Source of the DNA: Luidia sarsii
Taxonomy: Eukaryota > Echinodermata > Asteroidea > Paxillosida > Luidiidae
Reading direction: 5' to 3'
NCBI GenBank assembly: GCA_949987565.1
Contig: OX465118.1
Span: 1,926,538 to 1,990,537 of the forward strand
Length of the DNA stretch: 64,000 nucleotides
This document shows positions 1 to 15,100 of this stretch, piece after piece. Positions within the stretch are counted from its first letter, which is position 1; the number at the start of each line of letters is the position of its first letter. A program made the position numbers and the translations under genes. The notes under the pieces were generated by a model, which was given only the letters and a program-made list of their open reading frames with translations, ran no database searches and was not told the origin of the DNA.

Positions 1-145
1 TTTGCAGTTTGCAAATAATTTTTTTTATTTTTTTTATTTACTTCTTGTAAATAATTAGAATTCTGCTACTTGTTACTGGCTACATGTATAGAGGTGTAGG
101 TCAGCTTTGACTGGGCTGGGTACAGGCTATGTCTACAATGCTTAC

Positions 146-184
146 CTTCATGCAGATAGTCACAATGTCAGACGTGTACTGGCC
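146..184 (-). CDS. FYVE-ARM gene, exon 11 (39-bp microexon)
   Basis: GQYTSDIVTICMK, phase 0 on both sides, between acceptor CTCTGACAG and donor AAG/GTAAGC. It is short, but both splice sites are near consensus and the frame is the expected one. The gene continues left of the window. Confidence 0.66.
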
Positions 185-3100
185 CTGTCAGAGAAGTAAT
201 AGTAAGACGTGAAAGTATATTTTCAAGCCGAGGAAAGGCAACAAAACTGGGGAAAAAATATCAATGTATGAAAATAGCAGAGGAAGTTTGTCAACACCAG
301 GACTTGAACCCAAGACCTCTGGTTTCACATACTAGCACTCTCAGTATCTGAGACTATGGAATGCACCCGCTGCCTTTACCACAAATTGCACGCTTTGTTG
401 AGGCCGTCCAGCTGGATCCTTTGTCCGCTGGAGTGCAGGCATGTTTGCGGTCAAAGGGTAGCAGCACACACAGTTCTCAGAGTCGTGTCGCACAGCTGAC
501 ACTCCATTGGACTACACACAAAAGGCCAATCTTTGAGGGCTGATAATCCCTTGACAAAAGCCACGCAGACTTTCTTCTGTGCCACATTTGATTCACTGAT
601 ACAAATAGTGCACTCTTATTTTGCAGGTTCTCTGATTGTTTAGCGAGCTTTTGAAATGGCACTATGCAGGCCATTGGCACTGAAATAATCCCGCCGTCGA
701 GCGTGAAAATATGCTAAGCTTGAAAAGTCTGTAAACAGGATTACAAATCACATTGCTATGTGATGCCAAAATTCTGACTGTGTTCCAAAGACTCTTCTGT
801 GTTCCGACTTAATTTGAGCCACTGGAAAAGCAGCAAGATACAGCCAGGTGGAGATCCCTCGAGCAAGACAGGTTCAGAAGAGGATTGGGTGTGAGTGGGA
901 GTTGGACCTTGCGACGCACAGACGGCAGTCGGGTGACGTCAGGCTGTCGTGAACTCCTGCAGAAACCACGAGGAAAGGCTGGGGGAGAGAAGGGAGGGCG
1001 CTAGGCTACTCACCAGTCTGTAGGCGTTGCTCTGGCACTTGGCAAAGTTGGCCACAGCCCTGGAGGCATGGAGTACAATCTCTTTCTTGGTGTGTAGGTC
1101 CACCAGGAGACGACAGACAGCATCCATGTACTCCATCAAGGAGGCCTGTAATAAAATCCAAATATTCAATTCCGAAAAAAAATGTTTCTCATCCGTGTCC
1201 TATTCACTCTCTTCCCCTTTCCTTCTTGTACATGTATCTGTTTTGTCCTATGAGAAAGGTCCTGCTAGGATTGAAACGTCAGGCCCACTAAATTTTGAGA
1301 TTTGCATTTTTTTTATTTTAGTCAGTAAGCAGTTTGCAACATTTGTGTATATCAGAAAAAATGGAACTGTTTATCCTCAATTTCTGTTTTCTTTAAATGT
1401 AAATTCGCCCCAAACAAGGCTATAAAGCCACTCAAGGTTAAGGGCTGAGGAAGGGAGGAGATAGAGAGGGACTCAGGAAGGCTGGCGATAGGAATTGACA
1501 TTCCTCTTAAAAAGGGCAAGATTGTAGGCTAGAGGGAAACATGAACCAGGGAGGGAGTTGAAGAGAGAGGCTGACCGTGGGAAGAAGCCGTTCTGATACC
1601 TCATTTACTTTTGAATTAACAAACCCCTCAGTTCAACTGAGATGACTGGTCCAGTGGAATCACACCATCAAGCCGGGTTTCCACAGGAGGGACTGGACTA
1701 AGATTTAACCGAGACGATGGTTAAGCTTCCAATGGTCAAATTTGACCGTCGTTCCCGCTTGGACTTTTGAGTCGCTCAATTTAACCGATACGATGGTTAA
1801 AGTAACCGAGCTGGCAATATGTGGGCGCTGTGCGTGACCTCTGAGGTTAAAAACTGACATCAGTAGCGCCCGAGATTAGGTCAACGTACATATATATATA
1901 CATTTAGCGCGCCACACGAAGCAGACGCTGTGCACAGGTGCATGTACGTGTTACGTCATAGGCCAGATGTGGTTGTTTACCGAGTCGCGTTTTACCGAGT
2001 GGTGCGTTTCCACTGGACTAATCAGATTGGTTAAAACTTCCCTGGAGTCAATTTCATAAAGCCTTACGATGCATCGTAGCTCAACTTACGATGGATAACC
2101 CATCGTAAGTTGTGACACACCGTATGGCTTCTGTGCAGTGCTCGTTGTCTTGCAATTGATCATAAGTTACCGTACGATGGATTTGGTGAAGTAGACTGTA
2201 AGTCACTTTCACTGGGCAGAGGTTGGCCGGTAAAAGTACGGTAATCATACGGCTCGGTTAAAGTATTAAACCAAGAGGAAATTCAACTGGGCCGTTTCCA
2301 CAGGACTTAAAATGGGAAGAGTAACCATCGTCTCGGTTACTCAACTTACTGTGACCAAAATAAGTCCGATGGAAATGCGGCTTAAAGCCCCTACACAACA
2401 TTGGTAAGATCAAAAAACAGAAATGTTCACAGATTTACATGAAACTTATACATATTTCTGCCTAAAATGTTGTATTTTGGGAGAAATGAGTAAAAGAAAT
2501 AGTTTACGTCTCACCAAGATCTAAACTATTTTTCGGAATAGTACGGCGTTGAATGCTGCATTTTTGCGAAACAAATGAAGTGGTTTTTTCACAATTTTCT
2601 CGAGACTCCGTTGGTGGATTGAGGTAACATTTTCACAGGTGTGCTATTTCATGCATACATGTATGTTGGATCAGACAACGTATGGATGCTATTCTTTGAC
2701 CTCGACCAATGTTGTGTAGGGGCTTTAACCACTTCGCGCCGGGACCTCCGAATCCGGAGGTCAATTGGATTGCCTATGCAATGAGGCCCTCCGAATCCGG
2801 GCACCACTATTGTCCACATTCTAAACAAAGACTCTTTTCAGCTTAGAACAAAGCAATACGAATCAGTACAAAGACCCTTTTTGACGCAAGTTGCCACATG
2901 AATTGCAAGATTAGCAGCAGTAATTGTGCAATTGTGGGACTTTTACTGTGGAGGATCGAGGGATACCGCGCTGCAGCTGAAAGCACGCGGGGGACATTGT
3001 CTTTGCATGCCACACAGCCCAACGGTCGTCGGTCTGGCATTGGAATTCCCCCCACATTCTTTACCGTAATCTGTATGCTCGTTTGTGGCCGACCAACTCG

Positions 3101-6100
3101 AAGATTTGACTGCCTGGAGTGGAGGCTGGAGTCTGCGGTCAGGGATTGTCAGCAGCGTACAGGCACGCACACACACACGTCCGTTACGGTCCATTGACGA
3201 TGCACAGAGGGCCCTTTTTCGAACGGATAATCTCTTGACAAAAGCCACAACGACGTCCGAATTGTGCCAGGTTTTACTCTCTTGTACCCATTGTATACTC
3301 TTATCGAATTATTTCACATAAATATATTGTTCCGATTGTTTTAGCGAGATTTGAAAATGATGCATTGTTCAAAAACCCCCGTCTGGCGGTCATCGGCGCT
3401 GAAAAACCCCCGGCGCGAAGTGGTTAAAGGCCAGTGTGGCCATGCCTGTTACCTGGTCTTGCTCACAAGTCGCCAAGTTGCCCACAAGGCAGAGGGCATT
3501 GCACAGGACTTGGATGTTCTTGGGCCTGTTTCTAAGAGCTCTCAGAATCAGCTTGCCACTCGTGAAGTCCTCCTGGAGGGAGAAGCAATCATTGCAAGAT
3601 CGGTTGAGCGTCCTCATTGCCAGAACAGAACCATAAAATCCTCTGGGCTCTCACTAGGGCTGTTTTCACTGTGCAAATAGTCCAAAGAGAAGTGCTTTTC
3701 GAAAGAGAAATCTCAAAAGAGAAGTGTTTTTCGAAAGAGAAATCTCGAAAGAGAAGTGCTACATGGTGTCACCGCAAACCTTCCACTCACTATATTTTAC
3801 ATATAAAAACAAAAGTGAAGTTTGGGATGGCAAACTGATTCTATGAATCATAACTTTTTGCACCTCTGGGCTCTTACTAGGGCAGTTTCTGCTTTCCAAA
3901 TAATCGTGATTTGAATCGCGTTGCAAAAACTGTTTTTGTTGTTGCTCGCGTTCACACAGGCCAAAAAAATCGAAAGCCGATTGTGGTTAGCAGTTCTGGT
4001 AAAATGGTGGGTGTGTCCTTGATGGTGGCCCATATAAACAAGCACGGGACTTCCTTCTTGAAATTGAATTGAAGTGAATTGAATAGCTGCATCCACTTTG
4101 TGTGATCCCCGAGCTGCCATAGTCAGGTTTACAACAATGGGTTGTTTGCATCTGAATGAAAGCAGGGGTGTGATCCTTGGAGATATATGACAGTCAATGG
4201 TTGAACTGAACTGAACTGAACTGAACTGAACTGAACTGAACTGAACTGAACAGAACTGAACTGAACTGAACTGAACTGAACTGAACTGAACTGAACTGAA
4301 GTTACTGAACTTATCTGAACTGAACTGAACTGAGGTTACTGAACTGATCTGAACTGAACTGAACTGAACTGAACTGAACTGATCTGAACTGAACTGAACT
4401 GAACTGAACTGAACTGAACTGAACTGAACTGAACTGAACTGAAGTTACTGAACTGATCTGAACTGAACTGAACTGAACTGAACTGAACTGAACTGAACTG
4501 AACTGAACTGAACTGAACTGAACTGAACTGAACTGAACTGAACTGAACTGAACTGAACTGTACTGAACTGAACTGAACTGAACTGAACTGAACTGAACTG
4601 AACTGAACTGAACTGAACTGAACTGAACTGAACTGAACTGAACTGAACTGAACTGAACTGAACTGAACTGAACTGAACTGAACTGAACTGAACTGAACTG
4701 AACTGAACTGAACTGAACTGAACTGAACTGAACTGAACTGAACTGAACTGAACTGAACTGAACTGAACTGAACTGAACTGAACTGAACTGAACTGAACTG
4801 AACTGAACTGAACTGAACTGAACTGAACTGAACTGAACTGAACTGAACTGAACTGAACTGAACTGAACTGAACTGAACTGAACTGAACTGAACTGAACTG
4901 AACTGAACTGAACTGAACTGAACTGAACTGAACTGAACTGAACTGAACTGAACTGAACTGAACTGAACTGAACTGAACTGAACTGAACTGAACTGAACTG
5001 AACTGAACTGAACTGAACTGAAGTTACTGAACTGAACTGAAGTTACTGAACTGAACTGAACTGAACTGAACTGAACTGAACTGAACTGAAGTTACTGAAC
5101 TGAACTGAAGTTACTGAACTTAACTGAACTGAACTGAATTCAATTGAATTGAATTGAGCACAATGATTCTCATTGTTTTTGTTTATACCTGGATGATTTT
5201 GTGCCGATGCCAGTCGGTTCCCATGGAGAGTTTAGCCAATGTCTTCAGAGAGCCCTCCTGCATCTAAGGATATGAACACAAGTCAACAGACGGCAGAGTC
5301 AAGGGAGGTTGTACATACCGGTACATGAATGCAACTCAATGCTTCTTCGGCTGAATACATGTAATTCTATTGGCACATGTAATTCTATTGGCGTTCCTCA
5401 TGGTTAGACAAATGGCACAATTGCACAATGAGGCATCTAGTCCAAATTTCATTTTTAAGTAAACAGCAATGAAAGTCAAAATGTGTGTCAAAATCAATTT
5501 AATTTTCTTTGAATTTTCGGAAAGCTTACATGTATTTATTAGAGATATTGGTTCCCAAAGATTAGTCTTCTCTTTACGTTTGCACCCATATGCAGTCATG
5601 GTGCCTAAGGCCAATAATAAGCGGTACTCCTCTAGCTTCTTCCCGCGCACCGCTGCAATTTTTCGAGTCATAACATTGGATTTTGGCAATGTATGGACAT
5701 AATTGTGATATCATTGGAAAGCTAATGAGGTACTCCTTGCAGTGGTGGGGAAATGTCAACTCAAATTTGGACAAGAATCCTCATTATGCTGGACAGGATC
5801 ACAAATGGTTTTCAGGATGTTTAGAAATTTATGGCCATGCCTCGGCACTTTGGATCTTTTTTTTACTAGGCTCAGAGTTGGCACTTCCACTGCTCAGCCC
5901 ACGAATTGCCCGGATACACTTTACCCACACCACAGTGCTAAATCTCGGGCCAATAGTGCAATGTTTTACTGGCCTCTTTGGTTCAAGCATTATAATAATA
6001 ATTATTTCATACTGTGCACAAAGAAACTACATGCGTCGTGTAATGCAGTAGAATCAATTTTAGGTTTGGTTTCTGCTGATTCTGTGCAAAGATATGAGTG

Positions 6101-9100
6101 TAACAAATGCAGCAGTGATATAGTGTTAGACTGCCTTTGTTAAATTAAATTGTCGTCACTGCAAAGATTGAGCTTCAGTAAAATGACTTACTAAATCTAG
6201 GGGAAAAAATAATGCAATCGAAAAATGTGCGACTTGATTACTGACTAAGGTGATCTAAAAATACATCTAACAAAAATTAAAAGGGCCTGATACTGATAGT
6301 GATACCATAGGGAAGGATCTTTCTAAAAGGCACAGGTCACTGAGGTCAGAGCAGCTGTATATCTCCAAGAATCACGGCCCCGCTTTCATTCATAATCCCT
6401 GAATCGACAGTTAATGGTTGAATGCTTCTGACTGGCGCCCCCATCCCCAGCAAAGACTACATGTACACGCTGACTACTCGGGGAGGATGTCATCCAAGGG
6501 CTGGATAGCTCAGACGGAAAGAGCACTGGTACGCAAAACCAGAGGTCTCGGGTTTAAATTCCAGCCCAGTCCAGGTTTTTTGGGGGCCATTTTTCAAATT
6601 TGTTCAAAAGGGTCCCAGTCAGTTTTTCCTTTATTTGATTGACTTAAAGCCCCAATAAAACATTGGGAAGATCAGAAAACATAGATGTCCACAGATTTGC
6701 TTCTAATTTACACAGTTTGTAGATGGTCATGATAAAATCCTAATGTTGAAATCTTACGGTATAGGATGCTGTACTTCTCAAGAAATCTTCACTTAAACAT
6801 TGACAAATAGTTTATTACTCGCGAGTATTTCTTACAATCCTGAACGGTGCGATAACTGCGATGGATTTTGCCTTTTTCTACTTTCTCAGATTACCATTTG
6901 AGCTAAAAACCTTTGGAGGATTTCCTTTTTGGAATATTTAATGATTTAACACACAAACTGTGGCAACCTTTTGACCTTTACCAATGTTGTATATGACCTT
7001 TAAATAGAAAAAGCAGCATCCTCAGTGTAATCTCCAAAATGCTGAATTAGCCAGGTTTATAACAGTTGAATGTTTGCATCTAAATAAAGGGGGGGGGCTG
7101 GTCAATGGAAACATATGGCAGTTATTGGTCCAGTTAAAGTTTTAATTTTATTAAAAAAAACAAAAAAAACATACGATACCTGTTCATCTACTGAGGAAGT
7201 GAGAACTAGAAGTTTTCCCAAAGCATTATGGGTGCTCTGATAAAGAAGAAGACACAAATAAAGGAAACATACAATAATTGCAAGGACAAGTTCTGCACTA
7301 CTTCTGTACATAATCATGATTTATGTTATGGGCTCGTTCCAGTAATGATTGTGAATTGATTTCTGCAGTATTATCATGATGTCCGTGATTCACCAAATGA
7401 ATATTGATATTTTAATAGCTATACCATAAACCTAAGGGAATAACCATATGCCTATATCTATGAAAGTACACAATTTTTTGAGAAACCATCATTAAACTTT
7501 TCTGTGGCATGGATCAAAGTTGGATTGGATATTTCCAATGTAACTACCTTTTTACTGCAAAAGGTGAGTAAAATTTCGAACCCCTTGGTCATAAAGAATC
7601 AATGAAACAGAATCAATGATAAAAAATCAATCAACAATATCAATGATACAGAATCAATGATACAGAATCAACGATACAGAATCAACGATACAGAATCAAT
7701 TATACAGAATCAACGATACAGAATCAATGAAACAGAATCAATGAAACAGAATCAATGATACAGAATCAATGATACAGAATCAAAGATACAGAATCAATGA
7801 TACAGAATCAATGATACAGAACCAACGATACAGAACCAACGATACAGAATCAATGATACAGAATGTATGATATAGAATCAATGATACAGAATCAATGATA
7901 TAGAATCAATGATACAGTATCAATGATACAGAATCAATGATACAGAATCAATGATACAGAATCAACGATACAGAATCAATGATACAGAACCAACGATACA
8001 GAACCAACGATACAGAATCAATGATACAGAATCAATGATATAGAATTAATGATACAGAATCAATGATATAGAATCAATGATACAGAATCAATGATACAGA
8101 ATCAATCATACATAATCAATCATACAGAATCAATCACACAGAATCAATCATACAGAATCAATCGTTTCACAGGCCTGTGTGTGTTGGGAGAACTGTTGCA
8201 ATGTCAAGGTTTAAAAAAAAAATATCTTTAAATTTATTTTTTGTACACTATAGAATGGTGCAAAAACCGTGATTTATTTTGCCTTTTTCTACTTTCTCAG
8301 ATTACCATTTGAGGTAAAACCTTTGCAGGGAATATTTGTTTGTAATGTATAATGGTTTAACATTAACCCACCAACTGTGGCAATATTTTGACCTTTACCA
8401 ATGTTGTATAGGGCCTCCAACTGCAGAAACTGACTAATAAAAACGAATGCTATCGACTGCGTACTACATGTATACTGCATACTGCCCTAGGTACATGTAC
8501 ATGTACATGTACATGTACATGTGCGGATATGCCCAGGGCACTCCAGAGAATACATTTGCTTATATCAATGTGCAAATGAAGACAGGTTGTCTACAGTGAG
8601 CTCGCTCTTCCATCTCTGAACTGGGGAAATGAAAGACAACACACGTGGCTGACTCAGTGTGGGCGATTCCATTACAGAGGCGCGATGGAACAGTCCGAGT
8701 GACTATGGGCTGTGTGTGTGTGTGTGCCTGGCAATGAAATTGCCATCCACCATGAAGGGCAAGGGTGTTTCCTGCAAAGGGCAAGGCTGGTCTCCAAAAA
8801 TCCTGGAACCAGTCAAAAGCATTCAACCACAGACTGGTACATCATGTGTACATGTACCAGTCGGCCTACTCCATTTTCAGTCAGATTTATTATACACCTG
8901 GCTGGAGCAATTTGGGGGTAATGCAACAGAAAGAGAACAAATTGATTTCCCCCTAAATGATTCCAGCTCCTGGTGCGGTGGTGATTTTATTTTTAGGCTA
9001 TTTTCATTCCCCTTCATGAGTCCTTTATCTCTCAATCAAACTCGGCCTAGCAGATACCGGATGCAGGTGACTCCATTATTTTCAGTGGTTGCATTCAACA

Positions 9101-12100
9101 TTTTCAAGTCAATTTCCTTCTTTTGCTGATCCAATAGTCAATGAGGAAGGATCAAACAAGGCATTTCTTCAAGTCAAAAAAAGCAGAGGAAAAATTGCCA
9201 CTAAGTGGTGTCCAATCTCTGGTGGAGTTTAATGAGTGGAGACCTTTTTACTTCCCCCTTCAGTGTCACAAGGCAACTAGCTGTCTGATATTGACACAGG
9301 ATAACCCACATCTAGTTTGCCCTTATGGCCATGACTTGTTTCCAAAGCACCTGTGTCATTCTCAGCAGACCTTTCAGGGCTGGAAAAGGTTTCTGAACTG
9401 GGACAAAGGTCTGTCACTCGATGCATGCTCCATGGAGGTCATTCCTTAGTATTATATTCCTTGCAAGTTGCAACTACACTGCATGGACTCAATGCAGCAT
9501 ATTACAATTATGGGTCTGCAGTCTGGCATGAAATTTAACCCTCAAAGAGGAGGGGGTGGATTCCGCCCCCCCCCCTCTGTATCATGTCAGTGATTTCCTT
9601 CCTGAGTGCTGTTCAAGGCTTTATGACTTGTTTGGCCAGCTTATTAGGCACATTTTGACACCAATAGATTGCCCGACTAATGTTTACATGCAATCACGTG
9701 ATCAATCGGTCTATTTAATTAAAATTGGAGGTGCCTTTCTCTGACAATGAACAATTTTCAGGGCCATGGTGTACATGTACATGTACATGTACATGTGTTC
9801 ATAGTGTACAGTACCGTAGTTTGATGGAAATGTTCCCATTTACTAAAATACATACATACATACATGTAGCATCCAAAGTGCAAAGTGCATTTTTTCAGGA
9901 TTTTTTTTCCATAATTAGCTCATTGATATTTCTAGATGCATTTGTTGGTTCTTTGTGTTTTAATTGTACAATTCATCCAAACACTGCAAAAAGATTTTTT
10001 AATATGGGAAATTCAATACAAAACACTAAAAAGATGAAAAAAAAACCCCAAATAGAATCATGAATAATTAATGAGCTATAATTCTAAAAGACAAAACATA
10101 ATTCATTCAATTAGAATTATACAAAATTGTTCATTAGGTACATTAATTATTTTCTATTACCCTGCCAAATATAATTGGAATCCATCATTGGTCGAACAAC
10201 CAAGATCTGAGGGGCGGGGCGGGGGGGGGGGCCGAATACCTCCATAACCTGGCTCTTTTAGGTTAAACAAAAAAATAGCAATTAAATATATTTGTTCTGA
10301 TCCAGTTATCAAAATTTTGAATCAGACAATTAATTAGTTTATTTATTTCAAACCATCTTTATAGGGGCAAGGACCCATCCAGCTAATGCTGATTGTTTGG
10401 GCCCGCATAAAATATCAAAAAGGACAAAGACAGACACAAAATACTAGCAAGCATGATCAAAGACCTGACAATTATCTCTCACTATACGCCTGAGATCCTG
10501 TATAACCAACTTGGGAAAAAGGTCCTTGATACCAAAAAAAGGTCGACCAACCAACTTGGGAAAAAGGTCCTTGATACAAAACAAAAGGTCGACCAGTCAG
10601 AAGCCAAGAAAAGGTTGGCCTGAAATCCTGTATATCCAACTTGGGAAAAAGGTCCTTGATACCAAAAAAAGGTCGACCAACCAACTTGGGAAAAAGGTCC
10701 TTGATACCAAAAAAAGGTCGACCAACCAACTTGGGAAAAAGGTCCTTGATACAAAACAAAAGGTCGACCAGTCAGAAGCCAAGAAAAGGTTGGCCTGAAA
10801 TCCTGTATAACCAACTTGGGAAAAAGGTCCTTGATACAAAAAAAAAAGGTCGACCAGTCAGAAGCTAAGAAAAGGTTGGCGCCCTGCTAGAAAAGGTCCT
10901 TCACTCTATAGATGCTAGGTTGGCAGACCTTAGTGGGAATAGGAGACAGGCAGAGGTATGGTGTGGCATGGTAATTGAATCTGTGATGGAATTGGCCATG
11001 CAGTACACAGCCGTTGGCAGTGGCCTGAGTCAGAGTCCTTGCCATTGGTTGGAAAGGTCTCACACTGCCCTCGGTTGCCATGACGCTATTCCCCCCCCCA
11101 CCACATATTAGCTATGGGCCCATATGTTTGTGCACAACAAATTTACGGGGTTTGGAGCGGCTTTATCACAGACAGTTGAAGTTAAAGCTAGGGATAGGGA
11201 TAGGCTTTCTGCACAGCCAATAAGGCTACGTGAACAATCTGAGTGACCTGAGACTCAATTTGTTATACTTTGTGCACAAACATAATATGGGCCCATAGCA
11301 AATAATGTGGTAGGGAACAAAAAATATCACTGCCAGGATACACCCCCACCCACTGTGTGGCTACAATTTAGGCCAAAAAAACAAACCCCAAAACTTCTTG
11401 TCCAAGGCTTTTTAAAAAAGATTTTCAAGATGGCCGCCATTTTAGAATTTCCTGCAACCATTAGTGTGTTTCCGCTGTTCAAGAACATTTTTGAAATAAA
11501 ATGAAAGACAAGTTAGACAAGAGAAGAAAACATATTTACAATGTCATTTATTGTTGGATTGCCTTAACCCATACATTTTCATAGATATGTCATGATGTTT
11601 GCATCGAGGAGAATGTAAGACGTCTGCATTCGAATTCGGGAGTCGCAGGTTCGAATCCCGCCCGAGCTGCCTGAAATATTTTTATCAGGCAATGGGCAAA
11701 GCATTCAGTGTTTATTACGTTGGGCAAGGGCAAAACCTCATTGAATTCCATGCACTTTTTGTATTTTTTCCTGCATTTTTCAAAAATGAAAATGAAAAAG
11801 AATATCCAGGCAGACCCTCCACCTAAGGAGGGGAGGAGGGGATGGGAAACATGGTTATTTAGTATTTACCTTACATGTGCCTGAACTTGGTAATGACATG
11901 CTTTAGATTCATGTGATTGATGTAATGTAACCTACATCCGCACTCACAGAAATCCCTCATCTAATATAGCCACCACCCAACCCCACTGTGAAGCATCTAT
12001 CAATATAAATCACCAGACTACCGGTATTCAAAATCAAAGTGGGATTTCCGCCACACAATTATGCTGATGAGGAAATACAGTAATAGTGATACATGTATAT

Positions 12101-15100
12101 GCTTTTACTGACTAAGGTGCTGTCTGACTCTAGTCCTGCATTACAGACATCCTACAGGTACATGTACCCACGCTGCATTTTATGGAACACTGCATTTATA
12201 TACGGATTATGGAATGCTGCATTATATGGACAAGGTCTGCTGAACCACAGAAGAGGGGTTTACACAATGTATGTATATGCACTGAGCCAACAACTCTGAC
12301 ATCAATAAAGTCTACCTGGAGATGAAATAAATGTCACCTATATGCAAGATTTTTATTCAGCTAGCGGTATTTACAATGTATGCTATGTTTTCACTTGGGC
12401 AGGGGCACAATCACATTAACCTCAGATGAGGATACTTCCACTGTTTATATTTGTGGACATTATTAACCCATACTTTCAAGTTGACTCCCCTTTATGGTGA
12501 AATGAACTGGTCTGCCTGCCTTGTAGAAGCATGGTAGAAGACTATATATGTACGCTGTATGCTAAGAATAGACCGAGGACACTTCCACTTGACAGATGGA
12601 GGGGTCGATTTGTGCTAGTTGACTACATGTACGGTATATCCAGGAATGTACATTACCAGGGACAGCAATAGACTATCCCAAGCTGTTCCATTGTGAGGGG
12701 GGGGGTATATGTACAGGGCAGCAGGAAACAAAGGCTAGAAATGGTCTCATCTAAAACTATGTAAGAGAAGGTTGTGAGGAATGGCAAATGAGTATGCATA
12801 CAATCTACAGTATTCCTGTATATGCTGTGTGATCTCCTTCTAAATAGCACTAATTGCACTACTCATATACTGTACCTGTACATGTTTGTACAGTGTACAG
12901 TACATGTACATGTACATGTACATGTGTATGTACCCATGTACATGTAGCAGAGTACATGTACATGTACATGTATATGGCAGGCCTACATGTATCATGGGTC
13001 ACATGGACCCTTTACAAATCCATGGATCAGGCTCATCAGGCTTCATCTCCATCTGATCTGACTATGACAAAACCATGCTGTGGTTTGTAATACACTGATC
13101 CAGTAGGCCAGTGTGGCTATGATGGGCATCATCATAGCAACGGCCAAGCAACCACCGAAAGCAATTCACTCCGTTGGACTTTGGTTTTGGAAAAAGCCAA
13201 CAATGTATATTTCCTCTCTTGCCAGGGTATCGAGAGTCAGAATTTACCATGAAAATATAAACACCACTTGACCATGGTTAAGGATAAACCTCAGGTTTGC
13301 AAAGGAATTGCCTGGTACGTATACGAAACAAAAGTAATCACAAAAAAAAATGTGCGGTAAAGAATCCAAAATTGAAAACGTTATGTCGGACAAAATGGCG
13401 GCAATTTAAATCGCACGTTGTAACTGGTCAATTTGTCAAGGGGCATGGCCTACTGGATCGGTGTACTGAAGTATTGTTGGCTGGATAAGTACTGAGTATT
13501 CACCAAGAAACGGAGTCAAACGCTTGTTTCTAGATGCCTGTGACATTATAACGGGTAAAAAATGACCTAAAAAATCACTTGATTTAAATCACTTGATTTA
13601 AATCACTTGATTTAAATCACTTGATTTAAATCACTTGATTTAAATCACTTGATTTAAATCACTTGATTTAAATCACTTGATTTAAATCACTTGATTTAAA
13701 TCACTTGATCTAAATCACTTGATTTAAATCACTTGATTTAAATCACTTGATTTAAATCACTTGATTTAAATCACTTGATTTAAATCACTTGATTTAAATC
13801 ACTTGATTTTAATCACTTGATTTTAATCACTTGATTTTAATCACTTGATTTTAATCACTTGATTTTAATCACTTGATTTTAATCACTTGATTTAAATCAC
13901 TTAAAATTTGGGAGAGTGGAAATGGCCCTTCTGGTTGCAAGTGCGATAGTACAGGCAGAGTCTGTGACCAGACCAGGACGGACACCTCAAGATCTTGTGA
14001 CATCCCCCAAAATGTGGGCAGGAGACTAGTCTCTACAGATCTCAGTGGAGACCCCTTTAGTCTTGCCTTTGCTCTATGGTCTCACACAGTACATGTACGT
14101 GTACATTGTACCTTGTGAACTCCAGCAATAATGCACAATAGCTTGCACAACCAACAAAGATCAAAGATACCCGTAATGCAATAGACTGAAGTAATTCTCA
14201 GGAGAGATTCCAAAAATATATATACATCAAAAAAGATATTGAAGAAACTGATGCTGCTGATTAATTTTGTGTCTTTATTTGTCGACAGGCCGAGTGATAA
14301 GGCTGTGTAACAATCAGTGTATGCTCATTTCGATTGGATGGGTTTGAGTGAGTTGACTTTACTTGGCAGGGGTGAATGACCATGCAGGAAACGGCAGTGG
14401 TACCTGGTTCACTCACCTTGCTGCACTAATGCCATGACTCTCAGGTACATGGATGGTAGGCAGTAGGATGCAAATGGACTGAGCCTAGTGTCATGACACT
14501 TAGGTACATGGATGGTGGGCAGTAGGATGCAAATGGACTGAGCCTAGTGCCATGACTCTCAGGTACATGGATGGTAGGCAGTAGGATGCAAATGGACTGA
14601 GCCTAGTGTCATGACACTCAGGTACATGGATGGTAGGCAGTAGGATGCAAATGGACTGAGCCTAGTGTCATGACACTCAGGTACATGGATGGTAGGCAGT
14701 AGGATGCAAATGGACTGAGCCTAGTGTCATGACACTCAGGTACATGGATGGTAGGCAGTAGGATGCAAATGGACTGAGCCTAGTGTCATGACACTCAGGT
14801 ACATGGATGGTAGGCAGTAGGATGCAAATGGACTGAGCCTAGTGTCATGACACTCAGGTACATGGATGGTAGGCAGTAGGATGCAAATGGACTGAGCCTA
14901 GTGCCATGACACTTAGGTACATGGATGGTAGGCAGTAGGATGCAAATGGACTGAGCCTAGTGCCATGATACTTAGGTACATGGATGGTAGGCAGTAGGAT
15001 GCAAATGGACTGAGCCTAGTGTCATGACACTCAGGTACATGGATGGTAGGCAGTAGGATGCAAATGGACTGAGCCTAGTGTCATGACACTCAGGTTCATG

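Noticed and set aside
6499..6575. Possible tRNA gene
   Set aside because: A and B boxes are present but the acceptor stem does not pair and the same head recurs with a common tail: a SINE.
7600..8165. CRISPR-like regular direct repeats
   Set aside because: Units are contiguous with no unique spacers; a eukaryotic minisatellite.
8659..9129. 156-codon plus-strand frame
   Set aside because: Intronic, includes a GT microsatellite, no recognisable domain or splice support.
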